DNA of 64,000 bases from Kribbella steppae (GTDB lineage Bacteria; Actinomycetota; Actinomycetes; Propionibacteriales; Kribbellaceae). The stretch is from positions 248,001 through 312,000 of the forward strand of contig NZ_SLWN01000005.1 of NCBI RefSeq assembly GCF_004342025.1. Direction: 5' to 3'. Each line of letters starts with the position of its first letter. Within the stretch, counting starts at the first letter, position 1. The notes under the pieces were generated by a model. It made no database searches. It saw only the letters and a list, made by a program, of their open reading frames with translations, and was not told the origin of the DNA. Both the position numbers and the translations under genes were made by a program. Of the stretch, positions 44,053-53,524 are shown one piece after another.

Positions 44053-45003
44053 TCAGTTCTTCTTGCTACCGGTGGTGGCGTCTGCGTCGTCGTCGGTCAG
44101 CAGGTCGAGCGGCATCGCCGGGCTGCCGGACAGCGTCGCCAGCATCTGGCGGACGTTGGTCAGCTGCGCGTTGATGCTGTCGCGGCGTTGCGTCGCGGCG
44201 GCGAGCTCGCGCTCGGACTCGGCCCGGATCCGCTCCGCCTTGTCCTTCGCGGCGGCGACGATCTCCTGAGCCTGCCGGTTCGCGTCGGCCAGCTGCTGCT
44301 GGGCCAGCCGCTCCGCCTCGGAGCGGGAGCGGTCGGCCTCGCGCTGCACCTGGGCGGCGCGGTCGGTGACGGCGGCCAGCTGCTGCTCGGCCAGCGCGGT
44401 CCGGGCGGCGAACTCCTGCTCGACCTTGCCCCGGCGCTCGGCCAGGGTGGTCTCGAAGGCGGCCGCGGCCTGGGCGGACTTGGCCCGCTCCTGCTCGTAC
44501 AGCGCCTGCGCCTCGCTGCGGCGCGCGGTGGCGTCGCGCTCGGCCTCGTCACGCATGTCGTCGGCCTGGGTGCGCGCCTCCTCCAGGATGCGGGCGGCCT
44601 CGGCGTCGACCTCGCTCTTCCAGTCCAGGGAGTACTGCTCGGCCTCCTTGCGGACCTTCTTCGCGTGCGCCTCGGCGTCGGCGACGATCGCCTCGGCGTC
44701 GGTGCGGGCACGGGTGACCAGGTCACGGGCCTCGTCGTCGGCCAGCGACAGGATCTTGGCCACCCGCTCACCGAACTCGGTGAAGGTCGGGGTGCGGTCC
44801 TTGTTCTCCTCCTGCGCAGAGATGACGGCCGACTCAGCGGCGTCCGTCCGGCTCTGCAGCTCCTGCACGTGCCGCTGCAGCTGCTCGGACTGCTGCTGCA
44901 GCGCGGTCAGCGAAGTGGTCAGCTCACGGATGTGCTGGTCCACCTGGGCAGGCTCGTAGCCACGCAGAACGGTGCGGAACGGGGTTGGGCTTTCACTGCT
45001 CAT
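44053..45003 (-). CDS. FilP-like coiled-coil cytoskeletal protein
   Basis: 316 residues, almost all heptad/Ala-Glu-Arg-rich coiled coil, with a short DivIVA-like head (PFRTVLRGYEPAQVDQHIRE). S. coelicolor FilP is 310 residues and lies next to Scy; here a Scy-like gene is 72 bp upstream on the same strand. FilP forms filaments that stiffen the hyphal tip. Earlier databases call it a cellulose-binding protein. Assignment by size, composition and context. Confidence 0.8.
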   Translation of the reverse strand: MSSESPTPFRTVLRGYEPAQVDQHIRELTTSLTALQQQSEQLQRHVQELQSRTDAAESAVISAQEENKDRTPTFTEFGERVAKILSLADDEARDLVTRARTDAEAIVADAEAHAKKVRKEAEQYSLDWKSEVDAEAARILEEARTQADDMRDEAERDATARRSEAQALYEQERAKSAQAAAAFETTLAERRGKVEQEFAARTALAEQQLAAVTDRAAQVQREADRSRSEAERLAQQQLADANRQAQEIVAAAKDKAERIRAESERELAAATQRRDSINAQLTNVRQMLATLSGSPAMPLDLLTDDDADATTGSKKN

Positions 45004-45075
45004 GTCTTCTGATGCTCACTTCGGTGGGTGGGTGGATCACACATTGTCACTGACAAGGATCTGACTGTCACGTCC

Positions 45076-47076
45076 TCATCCTGATTCCCCCGTGGAACCC
45101 TCGCTGGAGGACATTCCACCACCTGGACGGAATCCCGGTACAGCGAGTGCCTCGATCACACCCGAAAGCTGGGTGAGCTCCTTGGTGATCTCATCACGGC
45201 GCTGGTTCAGCGCCGCGACCCTCGCCTCGGCGTCGGCGAGAAGTTTTCGGGCCTGGGCACGCAGGTCGTCGGCGTGCTCGCGGGCCTGCGCCTCGATCTG
45301 CTGAGCCTCGGCGCGGGATTTGCGGATCAGCTCGTGCGACTGCCGCTGGGCGTCGGCGAGGTGGTTGGCGGCGCGCTCGCGCAGCACCTGGGTGCTGGCC
45401 TCCGCCTCGGCCTCGCGGCGGTTCGCCCGCTCGACGATCTCCTGGGCGTCCGCCGCGGCGGATCCCCGCAGCCGGTCGGCCCGGGACTGCGCCTGGGCGG
45501 TGACCTTCTCCGCCTCCTGCTTAGCTGCGGCCAAGGTGGCCTCGGCCTGCTGTGTGGAGGTCGACAGCGTGGTCTCGGCCAGGGCGGTCAGCTCGGCGTT
45601 CTCCCGGGCGATCGCGTCCTTGGTCTGCTTGAGCCGGCTGGTCGTCCGGCCGACCACGCGGCGCAGGTGGGCCCGCTTCTGCCGCATCAGCTCGGTCGCG
45701 TCGGCGCCGGCCTGCGCCCGGATCGACTGTGCTTCGGACTCGGCCGCACCGATCAGGTCGTCGACCGTCTTCTTGCTCCAGATGGTCTGCTTCTCGGCCT
45801 CCGCGAGCGCCGCCTCGGCCGCCTTGTTCGCCTCCTCGACGATCCGCTGCGCCTCGGCGGTCGCGGTCCGGCGGTCGGCCTCGATGCTGTCGACAACCAG
45901 CTTGGCCTGCGCCCGGGCGTCGGCCATCAGCCGCTCGTTACCGGCCTCGGCCTCGGCTTTGCGTTCGGCGATCTCGGCGACCGCTTCGGCCCGCAGCTTG
46001 TCGATCTCCAGCGAGATCGCGGCCAGCTTGGCCCGCTCGGTCTCCTCCAGCTCGGCGGTCCGGCGCTCCAGCTCGGCCCGGTTCTCGCCGCGCAGCCGCT
46101 CGATCTCGGCATGAGCCGCGGCGATCTGGGCGCGGGACTTCTCCCGGGCCGCTTCGGCCTCGCGCTCCACCGCGGCCCGCAGGTCGGCGGCCTCGGTCTC
46201 GGCCCGGGCGATCAGCTCGGCCTCGTTGCGGACCGCGGCCTGCGACACCAGCGCGGCCTGCTCGCCGGCGTCCTTGACCAACTGCTGCGCCTCGCGCCCG
46301 GCCCGGTCGACCGTCTGCTGCGCGGACTGCCGAGCCAGCCCGGCGTCCTCGAACAGCTCGTCGGCCTCTTCCTTCAGCCGGGCCGCCTCGGCCTCGGCCG
46401 CCGCGATCCGCCGGTCGGCCGCGGCCTGCGACTCCGCCCGCAACCGGTCGGCGGCGATCTGAGTCTCGTACCGCAGCTGCTCCGCCGCGGCCTCCGACTC
46501 GGTCCGGCGCCTGGCTACTTCGTCGGCGACGGCGGCCCGGAGCTGCTCGGCCGCGGATTCCGAGTCGGCCTTCAGCCGCTCGGCGATCGCGGTCGCCTCG
46601 GCCCGGACCCGCTCGGCCTCCGCGGTCGATTCCAGCTGCAGCTTCTGCGCTGCGGCCGCGGCATCGCGTCGTACCCGGTCGGCCTCGGCGGTGGACTCGG
46701 CCCTGAGTCGCTCGGCCGTCGTCTCGGCCTCGGTGCGTACCCGGTCGGCCTCGTTCTCGGATTCGGTCCGGAGTTGTTCGGCGGCGCGCTCGGCATCGTC
46801 GAGCAGTCGTTGCGCGGCGGCCGTCGCGTCGGCCCGCATCTTCCGCGCCTCGGCCTCGGCCTCGGTCTTCAGCCGGTCGCTCTCGGCGCGGACCCGCTCC
46901 GCCTCGTCGCGGGCCAGATCGTTCTCGTACTCCGCCTGTTCCCGCAGGGTGTCGGCGATCCGCTGGGCCCGCTCGAGCACACCACCCGCTTGCCGCACGC
47001 CAAAGGAACCGGTGTCAGCGACCGGTTCCTGGGTCAGGGGCAGACGCGGTGCGTCCATGCGACGAGATGATTCCAT
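45076..47076 (-). CDS. Scy-like long coiled-coil polarity protein
   Basis: 666 residues, nearly all long coiled coil made of repeats such as AEADRVRTEAETTAERLRAE with occasional breaks and a Gly/Ser-rich tail. Streptomyces Scy, about 1,300 residues, organises the polarisome at hyphal tips and lies next to FilP; this one is about half as long. AAAGGGGG stands before ATG 47076. Suggests filamentous tip growth. The repeated DNA is a coding repeat, not CRISPR. Confidence 0.78.
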   Translation of the reverse strand: MESSRRMDAPRLPLTQEPVADTGSFGVRQAGGVLERAQRIADTLREQAEYENDLARDEAERVRAESDRLKTEAEAEARKMRADATAAAQRLLDDAERAAEQLRTESENEADRVRTEAETTAERLRAESTAEADRVRRDAAAAAQKLQLESTAEAERVRAEATAIAERLKADSESAAEQLRAAVADEVARRRTESEAAAEQLRYETQIAADRLRAESQAAADRRIAAAEAEAARLKEEADELFEDAGLARQSAQQTVDRAGREAQQLVKDAGEQAALVSQAAVRNEAELIARAETEAADLRAAVEREAEAAREKSRAQIAAAHAEIERLRGENRAELERRTAELEETERAKLAAISLEIDKLRAEAVAEIAERKAEAEAGNERLMADARAQAKLVVDSIEADRRTATAEAQRIVEEANKAAEAALAEAEKQTIWSKKTVDDLIGAAESEAQSIRAQAGADATELMRQKRAHLRRVVGRTTSRLKQTKDAIARENAELTALAETTLSTSTQQAEATLAAAKQEAEKVTAQAQSRADRLRGSAAADAQEIVERANRREAEAEASTQVLRERAANHLADAQRQSHELIRKSRAEAQQIEAQAREHADDLRAQARKLLADAEARVAALNQRRDEITKELTQLSGVIEALAVPGFRPGGGMSSSEGSTGESG

Positions 47077-47164
47077 CCCCGGCCCCCTTTCCGACAGTCC
47101 GGGTCCCATCAGCGTGGTCACAGCGTTACAACGCGGAACATGGGTGGCAGGTAACTTCTTTTTC

Positions 47165-49978
47165 ATGCCGCTGCGCGATCTTCCCACCGAATCGAAGGCC
47201 GCGGCGGCCCTTCTCCGTACCGATCTGATTACCCACCGCAGGACCATACGACGTTCCGGACGGCATGGTGCCGTCCTCGCGTGTCTCGCTGCTGGTACGG
47301 CGTTCGCGGTGCTCGTCCCGGGCCCGGCGGGCACAGGCTGTTACCTCTGGCGGGCGACCACCCAACCGGTCAGTGGCCGTGGTGCGGCCCTCGCGTTGCC
47401 GGTCGTGATCGTGCTGCTGGTGCTCGTGGATCGCTTGTCTGCCGACGGATTCCGGCTTCGCCGACAGGTCCGGTCCGTCGGTACGGCGGCGATCGGAGTG
47501 GTCACCGTAGCGGCGTGGACCGGATATGCCGCGCAGGGCCGACCGAGCTGTGCGACTTCACCGGCTGTGATCGGGACGATCGTCCTCGGAACCCTCGCAA
47601 CAACCGTCGCCGCGCACTGGGCGACCCGTTCGACAGCCCCGTGGACCGTGCCTGACGACGAGTCCGGGGCGGTGTCCGTTGAGCCCCTCAACCAGTCCGA
47701 ATTGCGGGCAGTCTTTGTCCAACTCGTGACTCAGGTCGACGCGTGGACGCCTTTTCGCTTCCGGCTGTTCCCGTTCATGTCGGGCATCCTCGCCGTACTG
47801 CTGGTGCTCTCAACCGTCCTGCCGTGGCGCGAGCTCCTTGATCCGGTCGCACTCGGACCGACTGCCTCCGAAGCCGGTCTAGCCCGGTCTCAGCTGTGGG
47901 AGATCCCGTCTGCTCGGCTCTGGGCCGTCATCGTTTGCGGGTTGGCAGTGGCGACGCTCGTCTCGTCCGGCCTGGTACGACGAGCAGCCGCCGTCGCCAC
48001 CGGGTCGGTGGTGGTAGCCGGGCTGGCGTCTCAGCTGTTGTGGCTGCCGGCCGGGTTGGCCTCGGGTGTTGGCTATCGCCCGGCGATCGGGGCCTGGACT
48101 GCACTCGGTCTCGGGTTGCTCTTGTGCGCGGCAGGTCTAGCGCGTCGGCTGGTTGTCGCTGGAGCCGCAGTGGTGGGCGTGCTGCTTGGTGTGCTGGTTC
48201 CGTCGGCTGTTGGGGCGCCGTACCAGCCGTCTGTCGTTGCTGGGGTTCCACACCGGCTGCTGGATCTGCAGGGTGGGCAGCTGGTCGATCGCCTCGGCAT
48301 GCGAGTCGCCATCGGTACGTCGGACCCGCTGGACTCGCTGGCCGGGCCACTCGACGGGTCGCCTGGGCAGTGGCTGCTTGGCCGGACCGGCTCAGAGAGC
48401 TCGACAGTGTTCGCGTACAACGACGGTGTCGCGCTACCGCAGGTCACGCTGAACCATGGCGCCACTCCGCCCGCACTGTGGGGTGTCACCGACAACCACA
48501 TGGTCCTGCTGGCCGGTGGAGCACTCGGACAGCCGTGGGCGATCCTCTCGGTACCACTCGATCTGGTGAGTGCCGACATCAGTCTGACCCACAAGAACCA
48601 GGACGGGTCCTACTACGTGACGCCGGGCGTGGACATCCTCGCGACCGGTATCGGCCCCGCACTCAGCCACCGCAACGCGGACCGGTCGATCGTCGTCTGG
48701 GGTGCGACGACGACCTGGCAGATCCCAGCAAACCAACTGCGCGAGGGAATGCGCCTCACCGACTTCGTCATCGACCCCGGGCCGGGTGCCCCGGGCAACG
48801 CGGTCTCCAGCGGTCCGGACGGTACGACGGCCTGGCGGACGAGCGAGACGGGGTTGGCCATGCTCCGGCCGGGCGGAGTGCCGCAACAGCTGACCGGAGT
48901 GGCGCCGGCTGGTTGTGTACTGAGCAGTGATGCCGCCAGCTCGTCCATGACGGTCGACGCCTTCGCAGTGGATGTGCGAGGCAATCTGTGGCTGGGCGGT
49001 GGTGCTCCAACCTCCGTCATCACGCCGGACGGCGTACTGCGGAAGCTGCCCGGTGGCGCCGAGGGTGTCGACAGCATCGAGGCCCGGCCGGACGGATCCG
49101 TGCTGCTGGGGACTTCACCGGGTGGCGGGGATCAGGTTCTGCAGATACCGGATGCAGCGAGCGCTGCCGCGTCGTACCCGGCTGCTCCTGCGCCGGAGCC
49201 GCGGTGCGATCGACGGAAGCCTGTCGACGGTACGACGACGTTCCGGGCCACTGTGGTGTCATCCGTGCCGGTGGTCGGTGCTGCTGGGGTGAGTACACAG
49301 CTGGCCCTGGACGCGGCTGGGCGGTTGGTGCGGGTACGGGTTCCAGTGGCGGCTCGCGCCTTCGGTCCGGACGGCCAGGGCGGCGTGTGGTGGACGGTGG
49401 TCGGTCATCGTTCGACGGAGAGCGCCGTACATCTGGTGCGCGGCCAGGCGACGGTGGTGCGGGACCTGCAGCCGGTTCCGGCGAACCAGAAGGGTGAGTT
49501 CGCGGCGGCCGCTGAGGATCGGCTGGTGACTGCGGTCGGTCCGGATCTCTACAACTTCTACGGGCCTGACGGGGGAGTGCGACGCGTGCAGGTCAAGGGC
49601 GAGCTGCGGCCGGGTGGGCTCGTGCAGCTCGCGTCCGGGCAGGTGGCGATGGTCCTGGGTGAGCAGCTCGTCCTCGTTGCCGGCGACGGCCGGACGACGG
49701 TCTTGCTCGGTGGATCGACTTCAGGCTGGCCGATCTCGGCTACCGGCGTACCGGCATCGCAACGGACCGCTGACGGCAGCTGGTTCGCCGGCCCCGACGG
49801 CAAGCTCTGGGGGTACGACGGAAGCCACCTGGTGCGCGTGGATGCGCCAGGCCGGGTCGCCGTGATCGCAGGACCTCGGCAGGGTGTGCCACAGGCCGCC
49901 GAACAGGTGACCGTGATCGGACAGGCGCTCTACTTCCAGCTGGGCAACGACCTCATCCGCTTGGAGGCTGCCGGATGA
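47165..49978 (+). CDS. large membrane protein with C-terminal propeller-like domain
   Basis: 937 residues. The first ~340 carry about nine hydrophobic helices; the remaining ~580 are beta-rich with repeating DGxxW/GxDGS-type strands (GPDGTTAWRTSETGLAML, RGNLWLGGGAPTSVITPDGV, GQGGVWWTVVGHRSTE), resembling a beta-propeller outside the cell. Not recognised. ATGA overlap with the following small membrane-protein gene; it begins 88 bp from the divergent scy-like gene, which may link it to the cell envelope. Confidence 0.75.
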   Translation: MPLRDLPTESKAAAALLRTDLITHRRTIRRSGRHGAVLACLAAGTAFAVLVPGPAGTGCYLWRATTQPVSGRGAALALPVVIVLLVLVDRLSADGFRLRRQVRSVGTAAIGVVTVAAWTGYAAQGRPSCATSPAVIGTIVLGTLATTVAAHWATRSTAPWTVPDDESGAVSVEPLNQSELRAVFVQLVTQVDAWTPFRFRLFPFMSGILAVLLVLSTVLPWRELLDPVALGPTASEAGLARSQLWEIPSARLWAVIVCGLAVATLVSSGLVRRAAAVATGSVVVAGLASQLLWLPAGLASGVGYRPAIGAWTALGLGLLLCAAGLARRLVVAGAAVVGVLLGVLVPSAVGAPYQPSVVAGVPHRLLDLQGGQLVDRLGMRVAIGTSDPLDSLAGPLDGSPGQWLLGRTGSESSTVFAYNDGVALPQVTLNHGATPPALWGVTDNHMVLLAGGALGQPWAILSVPLDLVSADISLTHKNQDGSYYVTPGVDILATGIGPALSHRNADRSIVVWGATTTWQIPANQLREGMRLTDFVIDPGPGAPGNAVSSGPDGTTAWRTSETGLAMLRPGGVPQQLTGVAPAGCVLSSDAASSSMTVDAFAVDVRGNLWLGGGAPTSVITPDGVLRKLPGGAEGVDSIEARPDGSVLLGTSPGGGDQVLQIPDAASAAASYPAAPAPEPRCDRRKPVDGTTTFRATVVSSVPVVGAAGVSTQLALDAAGRLVRVRVPVAARAFGPDGQGGVWWTVVGHRSTESAVHLVRGQATVVRDLQPVPANQKGEFAAAAEDRLVTAVGPDLYNFYGPDGGVRRVQVKGELRPGGLVQLASGQVAMVLGEQLVLVAGDGRTTVLLGGSTSGWPISATGVPASQRTADGSWFAGPDGKLWGYDGSHLVRVDAPGRVAVIAGPRQGVPQAAEQVTVIGQALYFQLGNDLIRLEAAG

Positions 49979-50490
49979 CCGACCTCCCGGACGAGGAGCT
50001 GCCTCGCCGACTGGACGCCGCCGAAGCCGAGCTGGCCCGCTCCGAGCACCGCTGGTTCGCTCGGGCAACCCTCCTTGCCGCCGTGGCCACAAGCTTCACG
50101 CTCCTGCTGCCCTGGACCTACACCAGGCGCTTCGGCCTGTCGGTCTGGCAACTAGGCCTGGAAACCCAACCCGCACTCGCCTTCACCTGCCTGGCCGGCG
50201 TGATCACCTCAGCACTCGGCTTGGCACTGCGGCCCGGCACCCGCGCACAAGCAGCGGCAGGTGTCACCGCCATCATCTCGATCGTCTGCCTCGCCACCGC
50301 CTGGCAAGCCACCACCGGCGACACCCTCACCGACACCTGGCCCGGCCCAGGCCCGGCCTTCACCATCGCCACCTCGATTCTCTGGCTCCTCACCGCCACG
50401 GCCCAACTAGTTGCCCAGCACAACAACCAGGTCGACCCCGACCCGGCGGACGTCTCCCGGGCGGTCGACCAACTGCGTCGTACCCGCTGA
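49975..50490 (+). CDS. four-helix membrane protein
   Basis: 171 residues: a charged N-terminal helix (ELPRRLDAAEAELARSEHRW), then hydrophobic helices at about 30-47, 65-85, 93-110 and 125-145. Unknown function; starts within the stop of the 937-residue protein and is coupled to it. Confidence 0.75.
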   Translation: MTDLPDEELPRRLDAAEAELARSEHRWFARATLLAAVATSFTLLLPWTYTRRFGLSVWQLGLETQPALAFTCLAGVITSALGLALRPGTRAQAAAGVTAIISIVCLATAWQATTGDTLTDTWPGPGPAFTIATSILWLLTATAQLVAQHNNQVDPDPADVSRAVDQLRRTR

Positions 50491-50585
50491 GTTCACTCCC
50501 GGGAGGGAGGTGGAACACTCTCGCGGCTGAGGTGGGCGGGCGCGCTCCGACTGGACAGTGAAGGCACTGACGGCTGGAGGAAGCG

Positions 50586-51767
50586 ATGAGCATTGTTGGG
50601 GTCCGGGAGCGAACCGGGACCACGCTGCCGGTTCTGGTGGCGGCGTTGTCCTTGGTCTACGCGATTGCGGGGCTGGCCTGGTTGCTGGGGGCCGGTGGTT
50701 ACGCGTTCGGGCCGGTGCCGCCGGATGGGGAGCGGCTGTCGTTGCTGGCTCAGGTGCCGAAGGAGGTCGGCGCCGGGCTGATCGCAGTACTGGGGATTCT
50801 GGGGGTGCCGGCGGCGATCGGGCATACGCGGACGGAGTGGAGTGCGTCGGCGTACCGGCCGCTGCTGGTGTTCACGGCGTTGCAGGTGGTGGTGTTCGGG
50901 TTGCTGGCGCCGAGTGTCACGGTGGTGATCCTGGCCGGGTATCTGCTCGTCCTGGTCGGTCTGCCGGCCGGGATCGTCTGGTTGGTCGTCGGCGCGTGGC
51001 GGCAGCCGGCGACGCGGGTGTTGCTGCTCGCTGTGGCGGTGGTCGTGGTCGCAGTGGAGCTGACCACCGGGCTGTTCGACTGGGCTGCGTTCCGCGACGT
51101 GGCAGGGGGCATCGCCGGCGTACCCGCGAAGGTCGGGACCACACCGCTGTTCGTGTCCGGGGCGTTCCTGCTGGGTTGTGGGTGGGCGCTGCTCGGCGTC
51201 CGCGGGCTGCGGAGTGCTCGTGGGCGGTGTCTCCGGTGTGGACGGCCGGGCGCGAGCTGGACGCGGCCGGAGTCGGCCCGGCGGTGGGGGTTCTGGGCGA
51301 CGATCGTGGCGGTGCTCTGCCCGATGCCGTACGCCTTGCTGCGGATGACGTGGTTGCTGCCGAACCCGATCGGTTTCGACGCCGACGAGCTGAATGCCGA
51401 GCCGGGGATCAAGCTGTTCGGTCTGGGGCTCGGGTTGATCGCGCTGGCGTCGGGCATCGTCACACTCGGGCTGATCCGGCCGTGGGGTGAGGTGTGGCCG
51501 CGCTGGATCCCGTTCGTCGCCGGACGGCCGGTGCCGATCAAGGCGGCGGTCATCCCAGGCGCGGTCGCCGCCACCCTGCTCCTGGTCAGCAGCGCCTCGC
51601 TGATCGGCCTGCTCTGGTCCCCCGACGCCGCGACAGCTGAGAACATCCTGTTCCTGCTGATCCTCCCGTTCCCCCTCTGGGGAGCCTCCGTCGGACTGGC
51701 CACGGCGGCGTACTACTACCGCCGCCGCGGCCAATGCACCGCCTGCCGGGAACCTCAGCTCACCTGA
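50586..51767 (+). CDS. polytopic membrane protein with two CxxC pairs
   Basis: 393 residues, about ten membrane helices. C-x2-C pairs stand in a cytoplasmic loop (CLRCGRPGASW, about 215) and at the C-terminus (CTACREPQ). They may form a zinc site or disulphides. GGAGGAAG precedes the ATG. Ends exactly one base before the convergent anti-sigma-like gene. Function unknown. Confidence 0.7.
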   Translation: MSIVGVRERTGTTLPVLVAALSLVYAIAGLAWLLGAGGYAFGPVPPDGERLSLLAQVPKEVGAGLIAVLGILGVPAAIGHTRTEWSASAYRPLLVFTALQVVVFGLLAPSVTVVILAGYLLVLVGLPAGIVWLVVGAWRQPATRVLLLAVAVVVVAVELTTGLFDWAAFRDVAGGIAGVPAKVGTTPLFVSGAFLLGCGWALLGVRGLRSARGRCLRCGRPGASWTRPESARRWGFWATIVAVLCPMPYALLRMTWLLPNPIGFDADELNAEPGIKLFGLGLGLIALASGIVTLGLIRPWGEVWPRWIPFVAGRPVPIKAAVIPGAVAATLLLVSSASLIGLLWSPDAATAENILFLLILPFPLWGASVGLATAAYYYRRRGQCTACREPQLT

Positions 51768-52874
51768 TCACTTGACGGTCGCCGACGGCGCCTGCGGGGT
51801 GTCGTCGGTCCACCCCGAGAGCAGGACCGTGCTGTCGCCGTTCTTCCCGCCGGTGTGGCTGCTGCTCAGCAGCCTGCCCGTCTTCGGGTCGATGATCAGC
51901 TGCAGCTTCAGTTGGTACGCCGGGAAGGAGAACCCGACCGCGGTTCCGGTCCGGCCGGCGAGGTCGACGATGTTGTGCTTGACCGTGGCACCCGGCAGAC
52001 CGGCCAGCAGCCGGTACGCGGCCGCACGGACCTTGGGCAGGGCGGGGGTGTCGCTGAGCAGGCCGGACGAGATCTGGGCCAGGGCCGAGACCTGGGAGGC
52101 GTCGGGAGCTGTCCCCGACGCGACCTTGAGGAGTCGGGCGCGCAACTCTTCCGGCGTGGAGGGCAGAGCCAGGACGTCCTCCAGCGTGCCGTTCAGGCCC
52201 AGGGCGGTGTACCTGTCCGCGCCGTCTCGCACCTCGAAGAAGGTGGCCTTGCCCGGCTTGGACGAGAGGATCCGGTCCTCCCCTTCCCGGGTGTCGGCCG
52301 GTCCGGTGTTCCAGCTCGACGGCGAGCCCGCACGGCGCCAGGCGGCTTCGTCGGCAGGGGTGGCAGGGGACGCCCCCAGCGAACGGACACCGAGCCAGCC
52401 GGTACCGCCCTTCAGCCCGGTCCAGGTCTCTGTCACCACCAGTTCGCGCAGTTTGTAGCCGCCCGGCCCGGCCGGCTGCGACCCGCAACACACGATCTTG
52501 CCGGGCATGACGGTCCACTCCTTGCTCTGGACCTTCCTGACCCGGAAGTACGTCCCGGTTGTCGCCTCGGCCTTCTCCTCGTGGGTCGCGGCGACCAGCA
52601 GCACCTGCCCTGCCGACATCTCGGCCACCGGCCCGGCTGCCGACCCGGGCGCCGGAGGCGCCGAGGCGGCGGAGTCCGGGTCGGGCGACAGCACCAGCGG
52701 TACCGCGAGGGCGCCGATCGCGACCGCCGCGGCGACAGCCGTCAGGCCGACACCGGTGAACCGGCGACGCCGCGCGGCCTGGCGGGCACGGTCGAGGTCG
52801 GCCGCGACCTCGGCATCCGTGACGACGGGCGCACTCCCGGCGGCCTCGTCGAGAAGGTTCTTCAGATCAGTCAT
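51768..52874 (-). CDS. CU044_5270-type membrane protein, sigma-factor partner
   Basis: 368 residues: a ~45-residue cytoplasmic part, one membrane helix (about 43-62) and a long extracellular domain. This is the CU044_5270 family, which is encoded with SigE-family sigma factors in many actinobacteria. It overlaps the sigma gene by four bases (ATGA). A role as anti-sigma or sensor is inferred from context. Confidence 0.8.
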   Translation of the reverse strand: MTDLKNLLDEAAGSAPVVTDAEVAADLDRARQAARRRRFTGVGLTAVAAAVAIGALAVPLVLSPDPDSAASAPPAPGSAAGPVAEMSAGQVLLVAATHEEKAEATTGTYFRVRKVQSKEWTVMPGKIVCCGSQPAGPGGYKLRELVVTETWTGLKGGTGWLGVRSLGASPATPADEAAWRRAGSPSSWNTGPADTREGEDRILSSKPGKATFFEVRDGADRYTALGLNGTLEDVLALPSTPEELRARLLKVASGTAPDASQVSALAQISSGLLSDTPALPKVRAAAYRLLAGLPGATVKHNIVDLAGRTGTAVGFSFPAYQLKLQLIIDPKTGRLLSSSHTGGKNGDSTVLLSGWTDDTPQAPSATVK

Positions 52875-53386
52875 CGCACATGCTCCACTGAGTCAAGGGG
52901 TTCGACGATGAGGTCGCGCAGCTTGTCCAGACCGCGGGCTGTCTGGCTCTTCACCGTGCCGGAGCTGCTGCCCATCAGTTCGGCGGCAGCGGCGACGTCC
53001 AGGTCGCAGAAGTACCGCAGGACGACGGCGGCCCGTTGACGCTTGGGCAACCGCTCCAGCGCGGCCAGGACGGTCAACCGGTCCTCGGGTCCGGCCGCGG
53101 CCGACGGCCTGGGCTCGGACACGTCGTCGGTCAGCGTCTCGCGATGACGCCAGAACCGGCGCTTCTCGTCGAGAAACACGTTCATCAGGATCTTGTCGGC
53201 GTACCAGGTGGCCCCGGTTGCGGGGCTGATCGCACCCCATTTCAGGTAGAGCCTGGTCAGGGCGGTTTGCACCAGGTCCTCGGCCCAGTGCGCGTCGCCG
53301 CTGGTGAGCAGCCGCGCGATGCGCACCATCCGCCCGCGGTGCGCACTCACATAGTCGGTGAACTCCTGATCGCGGTGGTTCGCCAC
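52871..53386 (-). CDS. SigE-family RNA polymerase sigma factor
   Basis: 171 residues. Sigma region 2 (RMVRIARLLTSGDAHWAEDL) and region 4 (LERLPKRQRAAVVLRYFCDL...MGSSSGTVKSQTARGL) of the short SigE-related ECF group in actinobacteria. GGAGG stands 5 nt before GTG 53386. Coupled to its membrane partner downstream. Confidence 0.9.
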   Translation of the reverse strand: MANHRDQEFTDYVSAHRGRMVRIARLLTSGDAHWAEDLVQTALTRLYLKWGAISPATGATWYADKILMNVFLDEKRRFWRHRETLTDDVSEPRPSAAAGPEDRLTVLAALERLPKRQRAAVVLRYFCDLDVAAAAELMGSSSGTVKSQTARGLDKLRDLIVEPLDSVEHVR

Positions 53387-53476
53387 ACGTCCTCCGGTCG
53401 GTTGGGCGCTTCCTCACCGTTGATTACTGGGTGGGGCGAGCATCCGGTTGCATTCCGCGGCCAACCGGAACGGCAA

Positions 53477-53508
53477 AGGGCCCCGCGGATGGGAATCCGC
53501 GGGGCCCT
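53477..53508 (-). terminator. terminator after clpC
   Basis: Perfect 14-bp stem AGGGCCCCGCGGAT/ATCCGCGGGGCCCT with a 4-nt loop; on the minus strand TTT follows, 17 bp past the clpC stop. It also isolates the sigma gene. Confidence 0.85.
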
Positions 53509-53524
53509 GCTGCCTGCTACCGGC

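Noticed and set aside
45274..47070. 598-residue Gly/Leu-rich frame and repeated DNA that looks array-like
   Set aside because: It is the antisense of the Scy-like coiled coil; the periodic DNA is coding repeat with no constant repeat/spacer pattern, so not CRISPR.
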